DNA from: Clostridium rhizosphaerae
GTDB lineage: Bacteria > Bacillota > Clostridia > Clostridiales > Clostridiaceae
Length of the DNA stretch: 64,000 bases
Direction of reading: 5' to 3'
Assembly: GCF_016765585.1 (NCBI RefSeq)
Contig: NZ_JAESWC010000002.1
Coordinates: forward strand, 1,178,001-1,242,000
The notes beneath the pieces were generated by a model. That model did no database searches. It saw only the letters and a list, made by a program, of their open reading frames with translations, and had not been told where the DNA came from. Both the position numbers and the translations under genes were made by a program. Positions 37,063 through 46,202 of the stretch are shown here, one piece after another; the stretch's first letter is position 1; every line of letters begins with the position of its first letter.

Positions 37063-38049
37063 CTATTCTACCTCCGTATTGTATTCTATGCAAAAGTGAC
37101 AAGCTGCAATGTGCCCATCTTTTATTTGCTTATAGCAAGGTCTTTCATTGTCGCATTTTTCTTTTGCTATTTCGCATCTTTCTCTAAATGAACATCCTGT
37201 TGGTACATTAAATAAATCAGGCGGTGACCCGATTATTGCTTTTTTATTTTTAAACTCATCTATGAGAGATGGAGCTGCATTTATAAGGTTTGCAGTATAC
37301 GGATGAGATGGCTTTTTAAATATAGTATGTACATCTCCGACCTCTACAATATTTCCTGCATACATAACCCCTATTCTATCTGCAACTTTAGCGACAATTC
37401 CTATATCATGTGTAAGAAGTAACATAGTTATATTTAATTTTTTATGAATTTGAACAAGTATATCAAATATATAGTCTTGAGTTATAACATCCAGCGCTGT
37501 TGTAGGCTCGTCCAATATTAATAGTTCAGGATCAAGTAATAAGCTAAATGCAATCATAACTCTCTGTTTCATTCCTCCTGATAATTCATGAGGATATGCA
37601 CTTAAAACTCTACTAGGCTCTAATCTTACAAATTCTAATAATTCAGTAGCTTTTTTTATAATTTGTTCTTCAGTCATATCTTTTTTATGTGCTTTTGCTG
37701 TTTCAATCATTTGATCTTTTATAAGCATTACAGGATTTAATGCATTTTGTGCTGCTTGGAATACCATTGCAACATCAACCCATTTATAATTAATAAGCTC
37801 TTCATTATTAAATTTTAAAACATCTTTTCCATTAAAAAATACATTCCCATTTTTAATAATTCCAGGAGTAGATACTACTTTTAATAACGCCATAGCCATT
37901 GTAGATTTTCCGCTGCCGCTTTCACCAACTAGAGCAGTTATTTTTCCTTTAGGTATATCAAAGTCAACATTATTTACCACATGAAGAATTCCATTTCTAA
38001 GGGGGAATTCAATACTTAAATTTCTTACTTCAATCAAGTTTTCTGCCAT
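37063..38049 (-). CDS. Oligopeptide-type ABC transporter ATPase (OppD-like)
   Basis: 328 residues. Walker A GESGSGKSTM, signature LSGGMKQRVMIA, Walker B LLILDEPTTALD, and the C-terminal GCSFRERCEIAKEKC cysteine set. It pairs with the OppF-like ATPase. Confidence 0.9.
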   Translation of the reverse strand: MAENLIEVRNLSIEFPLRNGILHVVNNVDFDIPKGKITALVGESGSGKSTMAMALLKVVSTPGIIKNGNVFFNGKDVLKFNNEELINYKWVDVAMVFQAAQNALNPVMLIKDQMIETAKAHKKDMTEEQIIKKATELLEFVRLEPSRVLSAYPHELSGGMKQRVMIAFSLLLDPELLILDEPTTALDVITQDYIFDILVQIHKKLNITMLLLTHDIGIVAKVADRIGVMYAGNIVEVGDVHTIFKKPSHPYTANLINAAPSLIDEFKNKKAIIGSPPDLFNVPTGCSFRERCEIAKEKCDNERPCYKQIKDGHIAACHFCIEYNTEVE

Positions 38050-38069
38050 ATTTTAATCCTCCTTTTCTA

Positions 38070-38918
38070 TTAAGATCTAAGTCTTGGATTAAGCGCTTCA
38101 TCTAATCCGCTTGAAAAGAAAATGCAGCTCATTTGGAATAATGCTATACATAGCATAGGAGACAATAGGTAATAATAACCTTTTGGATTAAAAATACCGC
38201 CTGTATTTTTAATTGCTAAATTTAACATCATACCCCAGTTAGTTGGAGTATATGGGGATAATCCCAAAAGCATCAATCCAACGCTTGATACTATAGCACT
38301 TTGTATAATCATAACAAAGTTTATTGCAAGATAAGAAGTTATGTTAGGCATTATTTCCTTAAATACAATATATGGTGTTTTAAGACCCATAGCTTTACAT
38401 ACCACTATAAATTCTCTTTCTTTTAAAGAAAGAATTTGAGCTCTAATAGACCTTGCAAGAGCTGCCCAAGAGAATACACTTAAAATTAAAGCAAAGATGA
38501 TATTATTATTTATTTTAACTGTTGTAGCTAGAATCATCATTAAAGGAAAGGTTGGTACTGTTAAAAACAAATCCGTAAAAAATGTTAAAATAATATCAAT
38601 CCATCCTCCTGCAAGCCCCGCCGTCGCACCAATTATAAATCCTATAATGAGTGTCATAAAGCCTGCATATATTCCTATGGTCAAAACATCCGTGGAACCT
38701 TTCACAAGCTGCAGGAAAGTATCCCTGCCTGCATAATCTGTTCCCAGTATGTGCTGAATAGATGGAGGTTGGTATCTTTGATCAAATTGAACTGTCATAT
38801 CTACCTTAACAAACACTCCTGCTACAGCCATTATAATAAAGGCTATGAGCATTATAAGCCCTGCAAAAGCTTGCTTGTTTTTATATATTACTCTAAAAAA
38901 TGATTTAATTCCTTCCAT
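38070..38918 (-). CDS. Peptide-type ABC transporter permease (OppC/DppC-like)
   Basis: 282 residues with an N-terminal membrane segment and five in the core. LGTDYAGRDTFLQLVKGS and the EAA loop (REFIVVCKAMGLKTPYIVFKE begins it) are typical of DppC/OppC. It forms the channel with the OppB-like permease, 4 nt upstream. Confidence 0.9.
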   Translation of the reverse strand: MEGIKSFFRVIYKNKQAFAGLIMLIAFIIMAVAGVFVKVDMTVQFDQRYQPPSIQHILGTDYAGRDTFLQLVKGSTDVLTIGIYAGFMTLIIGFIIGATAGLAGGWIDIILTFFTDLFLTVPTFPLMMILATTVKINNNIIFALILSVFSWAALARSIRAQILSLKEREFIVVCKAMGLKTPYIVFKEIMPNITSYLAINFVMIIQSAIVSSVGLMLLGLSPYTPTNWGMMLNLAIKNTGGIFNPKGYYYLLSPMLCIALFQMSCIFFSSGLDEALNPRLRS

Positions 38919-38922
38919 ATTA

Positions 38923-39924
38923 CTAATCCTCCAATTTTACTCTAGGATCAAGCTTAGCATATATGATATCAGCTATAAAATTAGCTATAATAACGGTTAC
39001 ACTTGTAATTAAAAGCAATCCCTGCATTATTGTGTAATCACGCTTTCCGGCAGCTTGAGCCATATAAAAACCTAATCCCGGATAATTAAATTGATTTTCA
39101 ATAAGTGCAGAACCGCCCATCATATATCCAAAGCTTATTGCAAGGGATGTAACAAGAGGTAACATGGCATTCTTTTTAATATAATATTTCATAATTCTAT
39201 TTTCCGGTACTCCTCTAACCCATGCAGCAGTTATATAATCTTCTCCAAGTACACTAACAGCACTTCCCTTCATTGTAAGCGCCCAGCCTCCAAGTGTAGT
39301 TAAAACATAAGTGGCTATTGGAAGTATAGCATGGTGAAGCACATCTAATATAAACTTAATATTAAATCCCGGTGCCGCTCTACTAGAATCATATGCTCCT
39401 CTCATTGGAAACCATTTCAGTTTAAAGGAGAAAATTATTATTAATGCGATTGCAACTAAGAAATTAGGTATTGCATTAGAAATAATAGCATAAAAAGATA
39501 TAATAGGATTTAAAATACTCTTTCTCTTCCAAGCCATTATTATTCCAAGATTAACTCCTACTATGAAACTAATCAGCAATGAAATTGTAAGAATAAAAAT
39601 TGTCCATGGTAATGCTTTTTCCAGTATACTTTGAACAGTTAAGGTTTCATTATACATAGAAGCTCCAAAATTTCCATGTATCAAACCATTCACATATCTG
39701 GTAAATTGATGTAAAAGTTTTTCATTTGGATCATAATTGGACATAGATGTAACAAGTGCTCTAGCTTCTTCATAGCTTACACCTTGTTTTTTAGCTAAAT
39801 CCTGAGCCCATTTATCAAAAGCATTTCCAGGGGTTAATCTAAGCATAAAAAATGTCAGAGACATTGATACAAATATTGTAACAAGTGAAATTCCTAATTT
39901 TTTTAATAATCCTCTTAACGACAT
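38923..39924 (-). CDS. Peptide-type ABC transporter permease (OppB/DppB-like)
   Basis: 333 residues, about six membrane segments. FFMLRLTPGNAFD near the N-terminus, NGLIHGNFGASM and the EAA-like DYITAAWVRGVPENRIM are family features. First permease gene after the binding protein, from which it is separated by a hairpin. Confidence 0.9.
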   Translation of the reverse strand: MSLRGLLKKLGISLVTIFVSMSLTFFMLRLTPGNAFDKWAQDLAKKQGVSYEEARALVTSMSNYDPNEKLLHQFTRYVNGLIHGNFGASMYNETLTVQSILEKALPWTIFILTISLLISFIVGVNLGIIMAWKRKSILNPIISFYAIISNAIPNFLVAIALIIIFSFKLKWFPMRGAYDSSRAAPGFNIKFILDVLHHAILPIATYVLTTLGGWALTMKGSAVSVLGEDYITAAWVRGVPENRIMKYYIKKNAMLPLVTSLAISFGYMMGGSALIENQFNYPGLGFYMAQAAGKRDYTIMQGLLLITSVTVIIANFIADIIYAKLDPRVKLED

Positions 39925-39978
39925 TTTGCCCCTCCTTTATCTTTATAAATTATATGAAATATGGATATTTATTTATAA

Positions 39979-40018
39979 AGGCATAAGCTACTTGTTAAAC
40001 AACTAATAGCCTATGCCT
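39979..40018 (-). terminator. Intercistronic hairpin between binding protein and permease
   Basis: AGGCATAGGCTAxTAGTTG-type stem closed by CAAGTAGCTTATGCCT on the minus strand, then TTTATAAAT. As in many ABC operons it could stop part of the transcripts or protect the 3' end, giving more binding protein than permease. Confidence 0.65.
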
Positions 40019-40039
40019 CATATTTGGACTAATTTCTTT

Positions 40040-41929
40040 CTATTTAGGCCAGAACTCTCCACTTGTCCAATTTCTATTGCATTGGAACTCGTAATTAAGT
40101 TCAACTATTCTGTCATTTATATCTTTATTATCAGTATATAACGGCATATTCCTATCATATTTTTCAATATCTTCTGCAGCCGGGAAGTTACCATCTATAT
40201 TTTTCATATTAAGAAATACACCATAGGATGTTTGGAATAGATTTACTGCATAGCAGTTTTCATTGTATACATAGGCTAAATTGCTTGCAATTTTTTCTCT
40301 TTCTTTGGCATCTTGAGTACGTGGATATTGATCTAATAATGAATAAACATCAACATCACTTCCATCATATCCTTTTGCTGTTAGATTATTAGGTAATCCC
40401 ATATAATCTTTTAACCCTACATATGCATTATTTAAACCATCCCAAGCATCATTCATACCCCAGCACATATCTATTAAATAGCAAGTCATATCATATTCTC
40501 CTGCTTTTGCATTTGTATAGAATACTGAGCCATCAACTGCTTTAACTTGAGTATTGATACCGAATTTTGTTAATTGTTCAGCAACAACTTGTGCTGAGTT
40601 TAATGTAATATCAAAGCCTGCATCGGAACCTATAATAAATTCAGCTTTCTTTCCGGTTGAATCAGCCCATTGACCATTGCTTCCTTTTGTCCAGCCTAAT
40701 TCCTTAAGAAGTGATGCTGCTTTTTCTTCATTCTTAGTATAGTCAGTAAGTTTCATATTTTTATCAAGAACTTTTTCCATCATTGAAGGTGGAAAGCCTA
40801 TAGCAGAAATTGAATTAAATTCTTTTCCATAGTAGTTACCAACTTCTCTTACTTTACCCTTATCAATTATATAAGCTATTGCCTGACGGAATTTTAAATT
40901 ATCAAAAGGGGCTTTTCTTGTATTAAACATAACTCCATAACTAGCCATATCAAACATAGTGTAGTGAACTAAATCTTGGTTTGCAGCAAGTGTAGACTCA
41001 AGAACATCTTTTGGAGGAGTTCCATTATCTATATCAAATTCACCATTTCTAAGCATAGCATAATACTGTGAAATATCTGCCGGTGCCATTTTAAAGTTGA
41101 TTTTTTCAAAATGAACATTTTTAGCATCATAATAATCTGCATTCTTTACTAATACAAGGTTATTATCATCAACACTTGAAAATTTATATGGTCCTGTACC
41201 TATTGGCTTTTCCATTTTTAAATTAACAAGATTTTTATTGTTATCAGCAAATGCTTTTGTTTGCTCTTCATTTAAATTTACGCCAAATGTAGGCTTTTTC
41301 TTTGAATCTGTATTTGGAGCTCCTGATTTATAAATCTCAGCTGCTTTATCTGCAAATTCTTTATAAATATGGTATGGCATAGTACCATTTAAATCTTTTG
41401 CAATAAGCTTCATTCTCATATCTTCAAATACAGCAGGTTTTTGCCAGTTGAATACTAATGTATTTTCATCAGGCGTTTCAATGCTTGCTACATATTTAGT
41501 TGTATCAACTTTTTTAAGCATATAGTAAGCCCATATATCTTTACTTGTAAACGTTTCCCCATTATGCCACTTAATACCTTTTTTCAAAGTTACTATTGTT
41601 TTATCTTCTGTATTTTCAACCTTATCTGCTAACTGCATATAAGTTTTTCCTGTTCCAACACGTAAGGTTGTCCATAATCTTTCATAGACAAAATATTGTG
41701 CTACGTTATTTCCATCACTATTAAAGAAGTTTCCATTAAATTGAGGTGGTTTAGACCAATATCCGGCCATGTTCATAACTTTATCTTTGTTTACAGTTGG
41801 TTCAGCATATTCTTTTTTACCACTGCTTTTGCCGACGCCTGTACTTTTAGTATCATTGCAGCCAACAAACGACGTAACTGTTATTGCAGCAACAATTGCT
41901 AATGCAAGTTTTCTTAACGTCTTATTCAT
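40040..41929 (-). CDS. Peptide-type (family 5) ABC substrate-binding lipoprotein
   Basis: 629 residues. Lipoprotein signal MNKTLRKLALAIVAA with lipobox SFVGC, then a long family 5 (DppA/OppA) fold: KGIKWHNGETFTSKDIWAYY, EKPIGTGPYKF, FRQAIAYIIDKGKV. Though named for peptides, this family also binds oligosaccharides, and here the neighbours are sugar enzymes, so an oligosaccharide or glycopeptide is a reasonable ligand. First gene of the transporter operon, with a cre-like site upstream. Confidence 0.9.
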   Translation of the reverse strand: MNKTLRKLALAIVAAITVTSFVGCNDTKSTGVGKSSGKKEYAEPTVNKDKVMNMAGYWSKPPQFNGNFFNSDGNNVAQYFVYERLWTTLRVGTGKTYMQLADKVENTEDKTIVTLKKGIKWHNGETFTSKDIWAYYMLKKVDTTKYVASIETPDENTLVFNWQKPAVFEDMRMKLIAKDLNGTMPYHIYKEFADKAAEIYKSGAPNTDSKKKPTFGVNLNEEQTKAFADNNKNLVNLKMEKPIGTGPYKFSSVDDNNLVLVKNADYYDAKNVHFEKINFKMAPADISQYYAMLRNGEFDIDNGTPPKDVLESTLAANQDLVHYTMFDMASYGVMFNTRKAPFDNLKFRQAIAYIIDKGKVREVGNYYGKEFNSISAIGFPPSMMEKVLDKNMKLTDYTKNEEKAASLLKELGWTKGSNGQWADSTGKKAEFIIGSDAGFDITLNSAQVVAEQLTKFGINTQVKAVDGSVFYTNAKAGEYDMTCYLIDMCWGMNDAWDGLNNAYVGLKDYMGLPNNLTAKGYDGSDVDVYSLLDQYPRTQDAKEREKIASNLAYVYNENCYAVNLFQTSYGVFLNMKNIDGNFPAAEDIEKYDRNMPLYTDNKDINDRIVELNYEFQCNRNWTSGEFWPK

Positions 41930-41967
41930 TATTTTTCCCCCTTAATTTTTAATTATAAACCCTTTAT

Positions 41968-41983
41968 TTAAAACGTTTACTTA
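41968..41983 (-). promoter_or_regulatory. Possible cre (CcpA) site upstream of binding protein
   Basis: Minus strand AGTAAACGTTTTAAA, close to the cre consensus (WTGNAANCGNWNNCW) around the central CG. It lies about 40 nt before the gene start, where it could mediate glucose repression. A LacI-type operator is an alternative. Confidence 0.35.
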
Positions 41984-42051
41984 AATATATTTTAATTTAT
42001 TTAATTATTAATGTATTTACCAATTTAGTCACATTTTTTTATTAATTAGCC

Positions 42052-42158
42052 ATATAAGGTTTTAACTGTTAATCTAAACTTATACATGACTCAAAATAGT
42101 AAAGCTTTAACACTTTTTGAGCATGTATAAGTTAATAACTGTACTTAAAACCCTATAA
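42052..42158. repeat. 3'-end palindromic element, copy 2
   Basis: Outer arms AAGGTTTTAACTGT and ACTTAAAACCCTATAA, inner arms AACTTATACATG and CATGTATAAGTT, middle TAAAGCTTTAACAC. It matches the copy at 34516-34622 apart from scattered changes. It begins 4 nt after the stop of the GH31 gene. Confidence 0.7.
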
Positions 42159-42161
42159 TTT

Positions 42162-45100
42162 TTAAATAACAGCGTAAATATTTAGGTCAACCATAGTAGC
42201 AAACCCGCCATTTCCTTCATTTGCCTGAATTTTTATTTTTCTTGCTGATATTGGATTTTCAAATATCACACATTTAATTTTTCCATCATCTATCCATTTA
42301 CCCTCAGAAATTTTGGCTTCATTATTCTTTTCATCTATGGAAAAAATAGTGTATGAGGTGATGACTCCATATGCTCCAATTCCTCTTAATTTGCATTTTA
42401 CTTTACTTACGGTATATTCTTTACCTAAATCAACAGTGATACTTTGTGGAAGTAACGCACTCTTATTCCATGGTGTATGCCAATGAGTATCCGGATTCTT
42501 ATCTAAAATACTTCCCGCACTTCCATCTCCTTCTTCTGCTTGCTCTGAGCTTGCTTCTGCTGCAAGTTTTGCTTTTGGTATTTGGAATTCAAATCCTTCT
42601 TTATTACTATCAGAAATTATTGAGTCTTGCATGCTAACCACATCAAAATTTGATCCTATTATTATTCCGCTTTCCATATTAATATCTACTTTGGCACTCA
42701 CCTTTGCTCTTAGTTTAATTTTTGCAAGAACACCATTTCCATTTATACCTTCTATGTCTCCTAAATTTGTATATGCCACTAAAATTTTATCCTCTTTTTC
42801 TTTACAAGCCGAAATCATCATTTTAGATATTTCTGCAGCTTCAAAGCTTACTAATTCATAAATATTCTTATCAAGTTTAATTACACTCTCAAAGGCATAT
42901 AAATCTGTAATACATTCTCCAGTTATGTCTACAGTAAACTCTTGATTTGCATTAACCTCGAGTTTTTCATACTTCAATTTTAAAGTACCGCTTGCTTTAT
43001 TTTCATTTATATAAATACTTCTTGGCTCAATTAAGTTTGATGTATAAGCTACATCGTATATGCCTATAACTCCATCTTTATTTATATCTGCCTTAGAAAC
43101 ATAAGGCCAATCATTATCTCCTTCTTTTGATCCATAATATTGAAGTGCAAAGTTTAGGTCTGCCATATCTACTTTTCCATCTCCTGTAAAGTCAGCAGCC
43201 ACTTCACCTTTAGCCTCATGAGCTTTGAATATACTAATTTGAATAGCAGACGCACCTTCAAATTCTGGGGTTGAACACTCCAAAGCTTCAAGCTTTACAC
43301 TTTTTAACTTAGTAGGTTTAATTTCAATAGTTTTATCTTTACCATCATCTAGCCAAGTTCCTTCAGATACAACTTTCTCAAATCTCTTTCCATCTTCACT
43401 TGTATAGAAATTATATTTTGTAATTACTGCTTTTGAATTTTCTTGTCTAGGAGTATAAACAATTTTTTCAACCTCATAGATTTTTGCCATATCTATAGTA
43501 ATGCTTTGAGGAAGCTTTTCATATTTATAATTTGAAATCCATTCTGTAGAATTTTCTCCATCTACAGCTTTTTCCGGATAGTATTTTTCTCCAAGAGCAC
43601 TTGAGCTATATGCTGTAAGTTCTTCAAAAGGTATAGCACCTTTCATTTTATCTTCTAGAGTTGTACCTGAAATTTCTTCACTCCACTTACTATATCCACT
43701 TGCATTTACAGCTCTTATTTGATATCTGTGCTCTGACAAAAAATCTAATTCATTATGGATAAATATATCGTAAAGATTTGAGTATATAATTCCATCTGCT
43801 TTTATCTCGTAATAATTTGCACCATCTGCTTTATTCCATTGAATTCTTAATTCTGTATCTTGAATTTCAGTTATTTTAAAGCCACTTGGAACATTTGGTA
43901 CCTCAATATCTTTGGGCATTTCTTTATAAATTTCAGAGCAAAACTTATCTACACATAATTTAAATTCACTGTGCAGAGGAATTGCCTTTGTTTTTACATA
44001 TAGCACACCTACTTTTTCTTCTTTATTAAAGTACCAACAGCAGCATTTTGTATTCTTCCATTCTTCCATTGAGTCTGCCTTATTAAAGCTTCCAGAGCCT
44101 TCTCCGCAAATAAACTTCACATTGTTTGGTTCTACAGCACTATGAATTTTAAATTCATATTTTCTTGCAAATGGCATTCCATAATAGTTCCCAATAGCAG
44201 AACCAACATTAATAGTAAATTCACCATTACCTTCTTTAGATATAATAGTAGTTTTGGAGAATTTTCCTTGTTTATACAGTGTAGTATGTCCATCATCTTC
44301 ATATAATTCAAAGGATGTTATCCCACTTGGATAAACCTCTATTGTTAATGGATTATTTTCATCTGTTTGGACTTGTCCATCATATAAAGCTTCAGGATAC
44401 ATAGGTATAATTGCTCCTGCTCTGATTAGTAATGGAAGAGTATCTAAAGCTGCTTCATAATTATTTATTACTTTCCCGCCATCATATTGTTTTCCTGTCC
44501 AATAATCAATCCATTTACCTTCCGGCAGGTATATTTCATTTCTCGATTCTTTATCTTCATATACAGGTGCAACTAAAATCCATTTACCGCACATAAACTG
44601 ATATTGTGTATTTTTGGTCTTAGCAAAATTATCTTTAGGAAATTCTAAAACCATTCCTCTTACCATTGGCATACCGGTTTCATAGGCTTCCTCTGCATAA
44701 GTATATAGATAAGGAGTTAATCTTTGTCTTAATTTTAGGTATTTTCTGTTTATACTTGTATATGGTTCTCCCCATACCCAAGGCTGTTTGTCTTTATCCG
44801 CCCAGCCTGACATATTAATCATTATAGGAGTGAAAACCTTCCATTGCAGATCTCTTACTTGAGTCTTTGCCGAACCACCAAATATGCCATCTACATCACT
44901 ACCTATATATGGAATTCCTGATAATCCGGAACCTATATATGTTGGAATGTGGAATCTTATATATTCCCAATTACCACTTTGATCTCCTGTCCAAACTGTA
45001 GAATATCTTTGTGTACCGGCCCATCCGCAAACAGACCATATATATCCTCTTTCTGAATATGTTCCATCGGAATTCTTTACTGTAGTACTATTTTCAATAC

Positions 45101-46187
45101 CTTCAAAAGCTGTTTTGGATGCATTTAATGCAAAATCATATCCTGATCCAACCCATGCAACGTCAAGCTTACATAATCTGCTTCCTAATTTTCCAACTTC
45201 ATGCTGAATCTTTTCTACTCCATTCTCTGTCCAAAGTCCAACTCTAAAACCATACTTCTCATAGCATTCTTTAACAACTATATCCAAATCATTATATCCA
45301 CATCCATAGCCATCGTTGGGAAGTATCCAGGCGCCAGGCATATCCATATCTCTATATTTTTGGGCAACTTGCAAAACATCTATGGTTGTTACTTTATTTG
45401 GTTTATTATGTGTTCCACTATAAGTTGTATTGCTTGTGTTATAGCAATCAGCATCACCAAGCCCTAATCCCCATCTTGGTATAAAGGCCGGTCTTCCTGT
45501 AATTTGAGTATATCCATTAAGTATTTGTTTTAAGGATGGTCCATAGAAATAGAAACAATCAAATCTATTTTCATCATGGCATGTAACCGCAGTTTGTTTG
45601 AATTCATAAACTCCTTTTTTAAAAGTATTTCTAAATGCTCCATATCCTGCTGTGCTCATATAAAATGGTACAGGATTAGATACAGCACCATCATTCCAAT
45701 GAGTAATAAGATTTTCTATACAAATAGTTTTATTTTTATGTGAGAAATACCCATTTTGTACTCCTCCGCCATAGAAATATTCATCCTCTTTTGTTTTTAA
45801 AGTTTGCTTTGTACTTTTTTCTGAATATTGCAGTGAAACTTCTTCCTCCCAAATAGAGCTTACATCTCTAAAATCATACATAGCAAATTTTAATGGATTT
45901 TTATATACTCTAATGACACATTTTTTACTTTGTATTTTATAATAGTTTCCCTCATCATCAAAAACGATTTCAGGAGCTTTAAAATTATTTAGAGCTAAAA
46001 TTTTACCTTCTGTGGGATCTTGAAACTTTCCCTTAGGTTCCATCCATATTCTAACGATATCTTCTTTGTAAAAATTAATCTTTATCTCACAGCTTCCGGA
46101 TTTTATATGAGTTATATTGTTTTTATTTTCTATCCAATCAATTTTTGTCATTGTAAAAAACTCTTCCTGTAATTCATTATTTAACAT
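42162..46187 (-). CDS. Multidomain GH31 glycosidase with dockerin and cohesin-like regions
   Basis: 1341 residues. GH31 catalytic part (~15-700): predicted nucleophile Asp342 in CKLDVAWVGSGYDF and acid/base Asp402 in TVWTGDQSGNW. Then a fibronectin III domain (~765-850), a discoidin/CBM32-like domain (~860-985), a type I dockerin with two Ca loops (DFTGDGKVDMAD, DINKDGVIGIYD; ~990-1053), a cohesin-like domain (~1054-1200) and a second discoidin domain (~1204-1341). This layout resembles GH31 alpha-N-acetylgalactosaminidases of Enterococcus and C. perfringens, but alpha-glucosidase-type activity is possible. No signal peptide: the ATG at 46187 has AGGAGG 7 nt upstream and the previous gene ends 16 nt before it. 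Confidence 0.85.
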   Translation of the reverse strand: MLNNELQEEFFTMTKIDWIENKNNITHIKSGSCEIKINFYKEDIVRIWMEPKGKFQDPTEGKILALNNFKAPEIVFDDEGNYYKIQSKKCVIRVYKNPLKFAMYDFRDVSSIWEEEVSLQYSEKSTKQTLKTKEDEYFYGGGVQNGYFSHKNKTICIENLITHWNDGAVSNPVPFYMSTAGYGAFRNTFKKGVYEFKQTAVTCHDENRFDCFYFYGPSLKQILNGYTQITGRPAFIPRWGLGLGDADCYNTSNTTYSGTHNKPNKVTTIDVLQVAQKYRDMDMPGAWILPNDGYGCGYNDLDIVVKECYEKYGFRVGLWTENGVEKIQHEVGKLGSRLCKLDVAWVGSGYDFALNASKTAFEGIENSTTVKNSDGTYSERGYIWSVCGWAGTQRYSTVWTGDQSGNWEYIRFHIPTYIGSGLSGIPYIGSDVDGIFGGSAKTQVRDLQWKVFTPIMINMSGWADKDKQPWVWGEPYTSINRKYLKLRQRLTPYLYTYAEEAYETGMPMVRGMVLEFPKDNFAKTKNTQYQFMCGKWILVAPVYEDKESRNEIYLPEGKWIDYWTGKQYDGGKVINNYEAALDTLPLLIRAGAIIPMYPEALYDGQVQTDENNPLTIEVYPSGITSFELYEDDGHTTLYKQGKFSKTTIISKEGNGEFTINVGSAIGNYYGMPFARKYEFKIHSAVEPNNVKFICGEGSGSFNKADSMEEWKNTKCCCWYFNKEEKVGVLYVKTKAIPLHSEFKLCVDKFCSEIYKEMPKDIEVPNVPSGFKITEIQDTELRIQWNKADGANYYEIKADGIIYSNLYDIFIHNELDFLSEHRYQIRAVNASGYSKWSEEISGTTLEDKMKGAIPFEELTAYSSSALGEKYYPEKAVDGENSTEWISNYKYEKLPQSITIDMAKIYEVEKIVYTPRQENSKAVITKYNFYTSEDGKRFEKVVSEGTWLDDGKDKTIEIKPTKLKSVKLEALECSTPEFEGASAIQISIFKAHEAKGEVAADFTGDGKVDMADLNFALQYYGSKEGDNDWPYVSKADINKDGVIGIYDVAYTSNLIEPRSIYINENKASGTLKLKYEKLEVNANQEFTVDITGECITDLYAFESVIKLDKNIYELVSFEAAEISKMMISACKEKEDKILVAYTNLGDIEGINGNGVLAKIKLRAKVSAKVDINMESGIIIGSNFDVVSMQDSIISDSNKEGFEFQIPKAKLAAEASSEQAEEGDGSAGSILDKNPDTHWHTPWNKSALLPQSITVDLGKEYTVSKVKCKLRGIGAYGVITSYTIFSIDEKNNEAKISEGKWIDDGKIKCVIFENPISARKIKIQANEGNGGFATMVDLNIYAVI

Positions 46188-46202
46188 ATAAATGCCTCCT
46201 AT

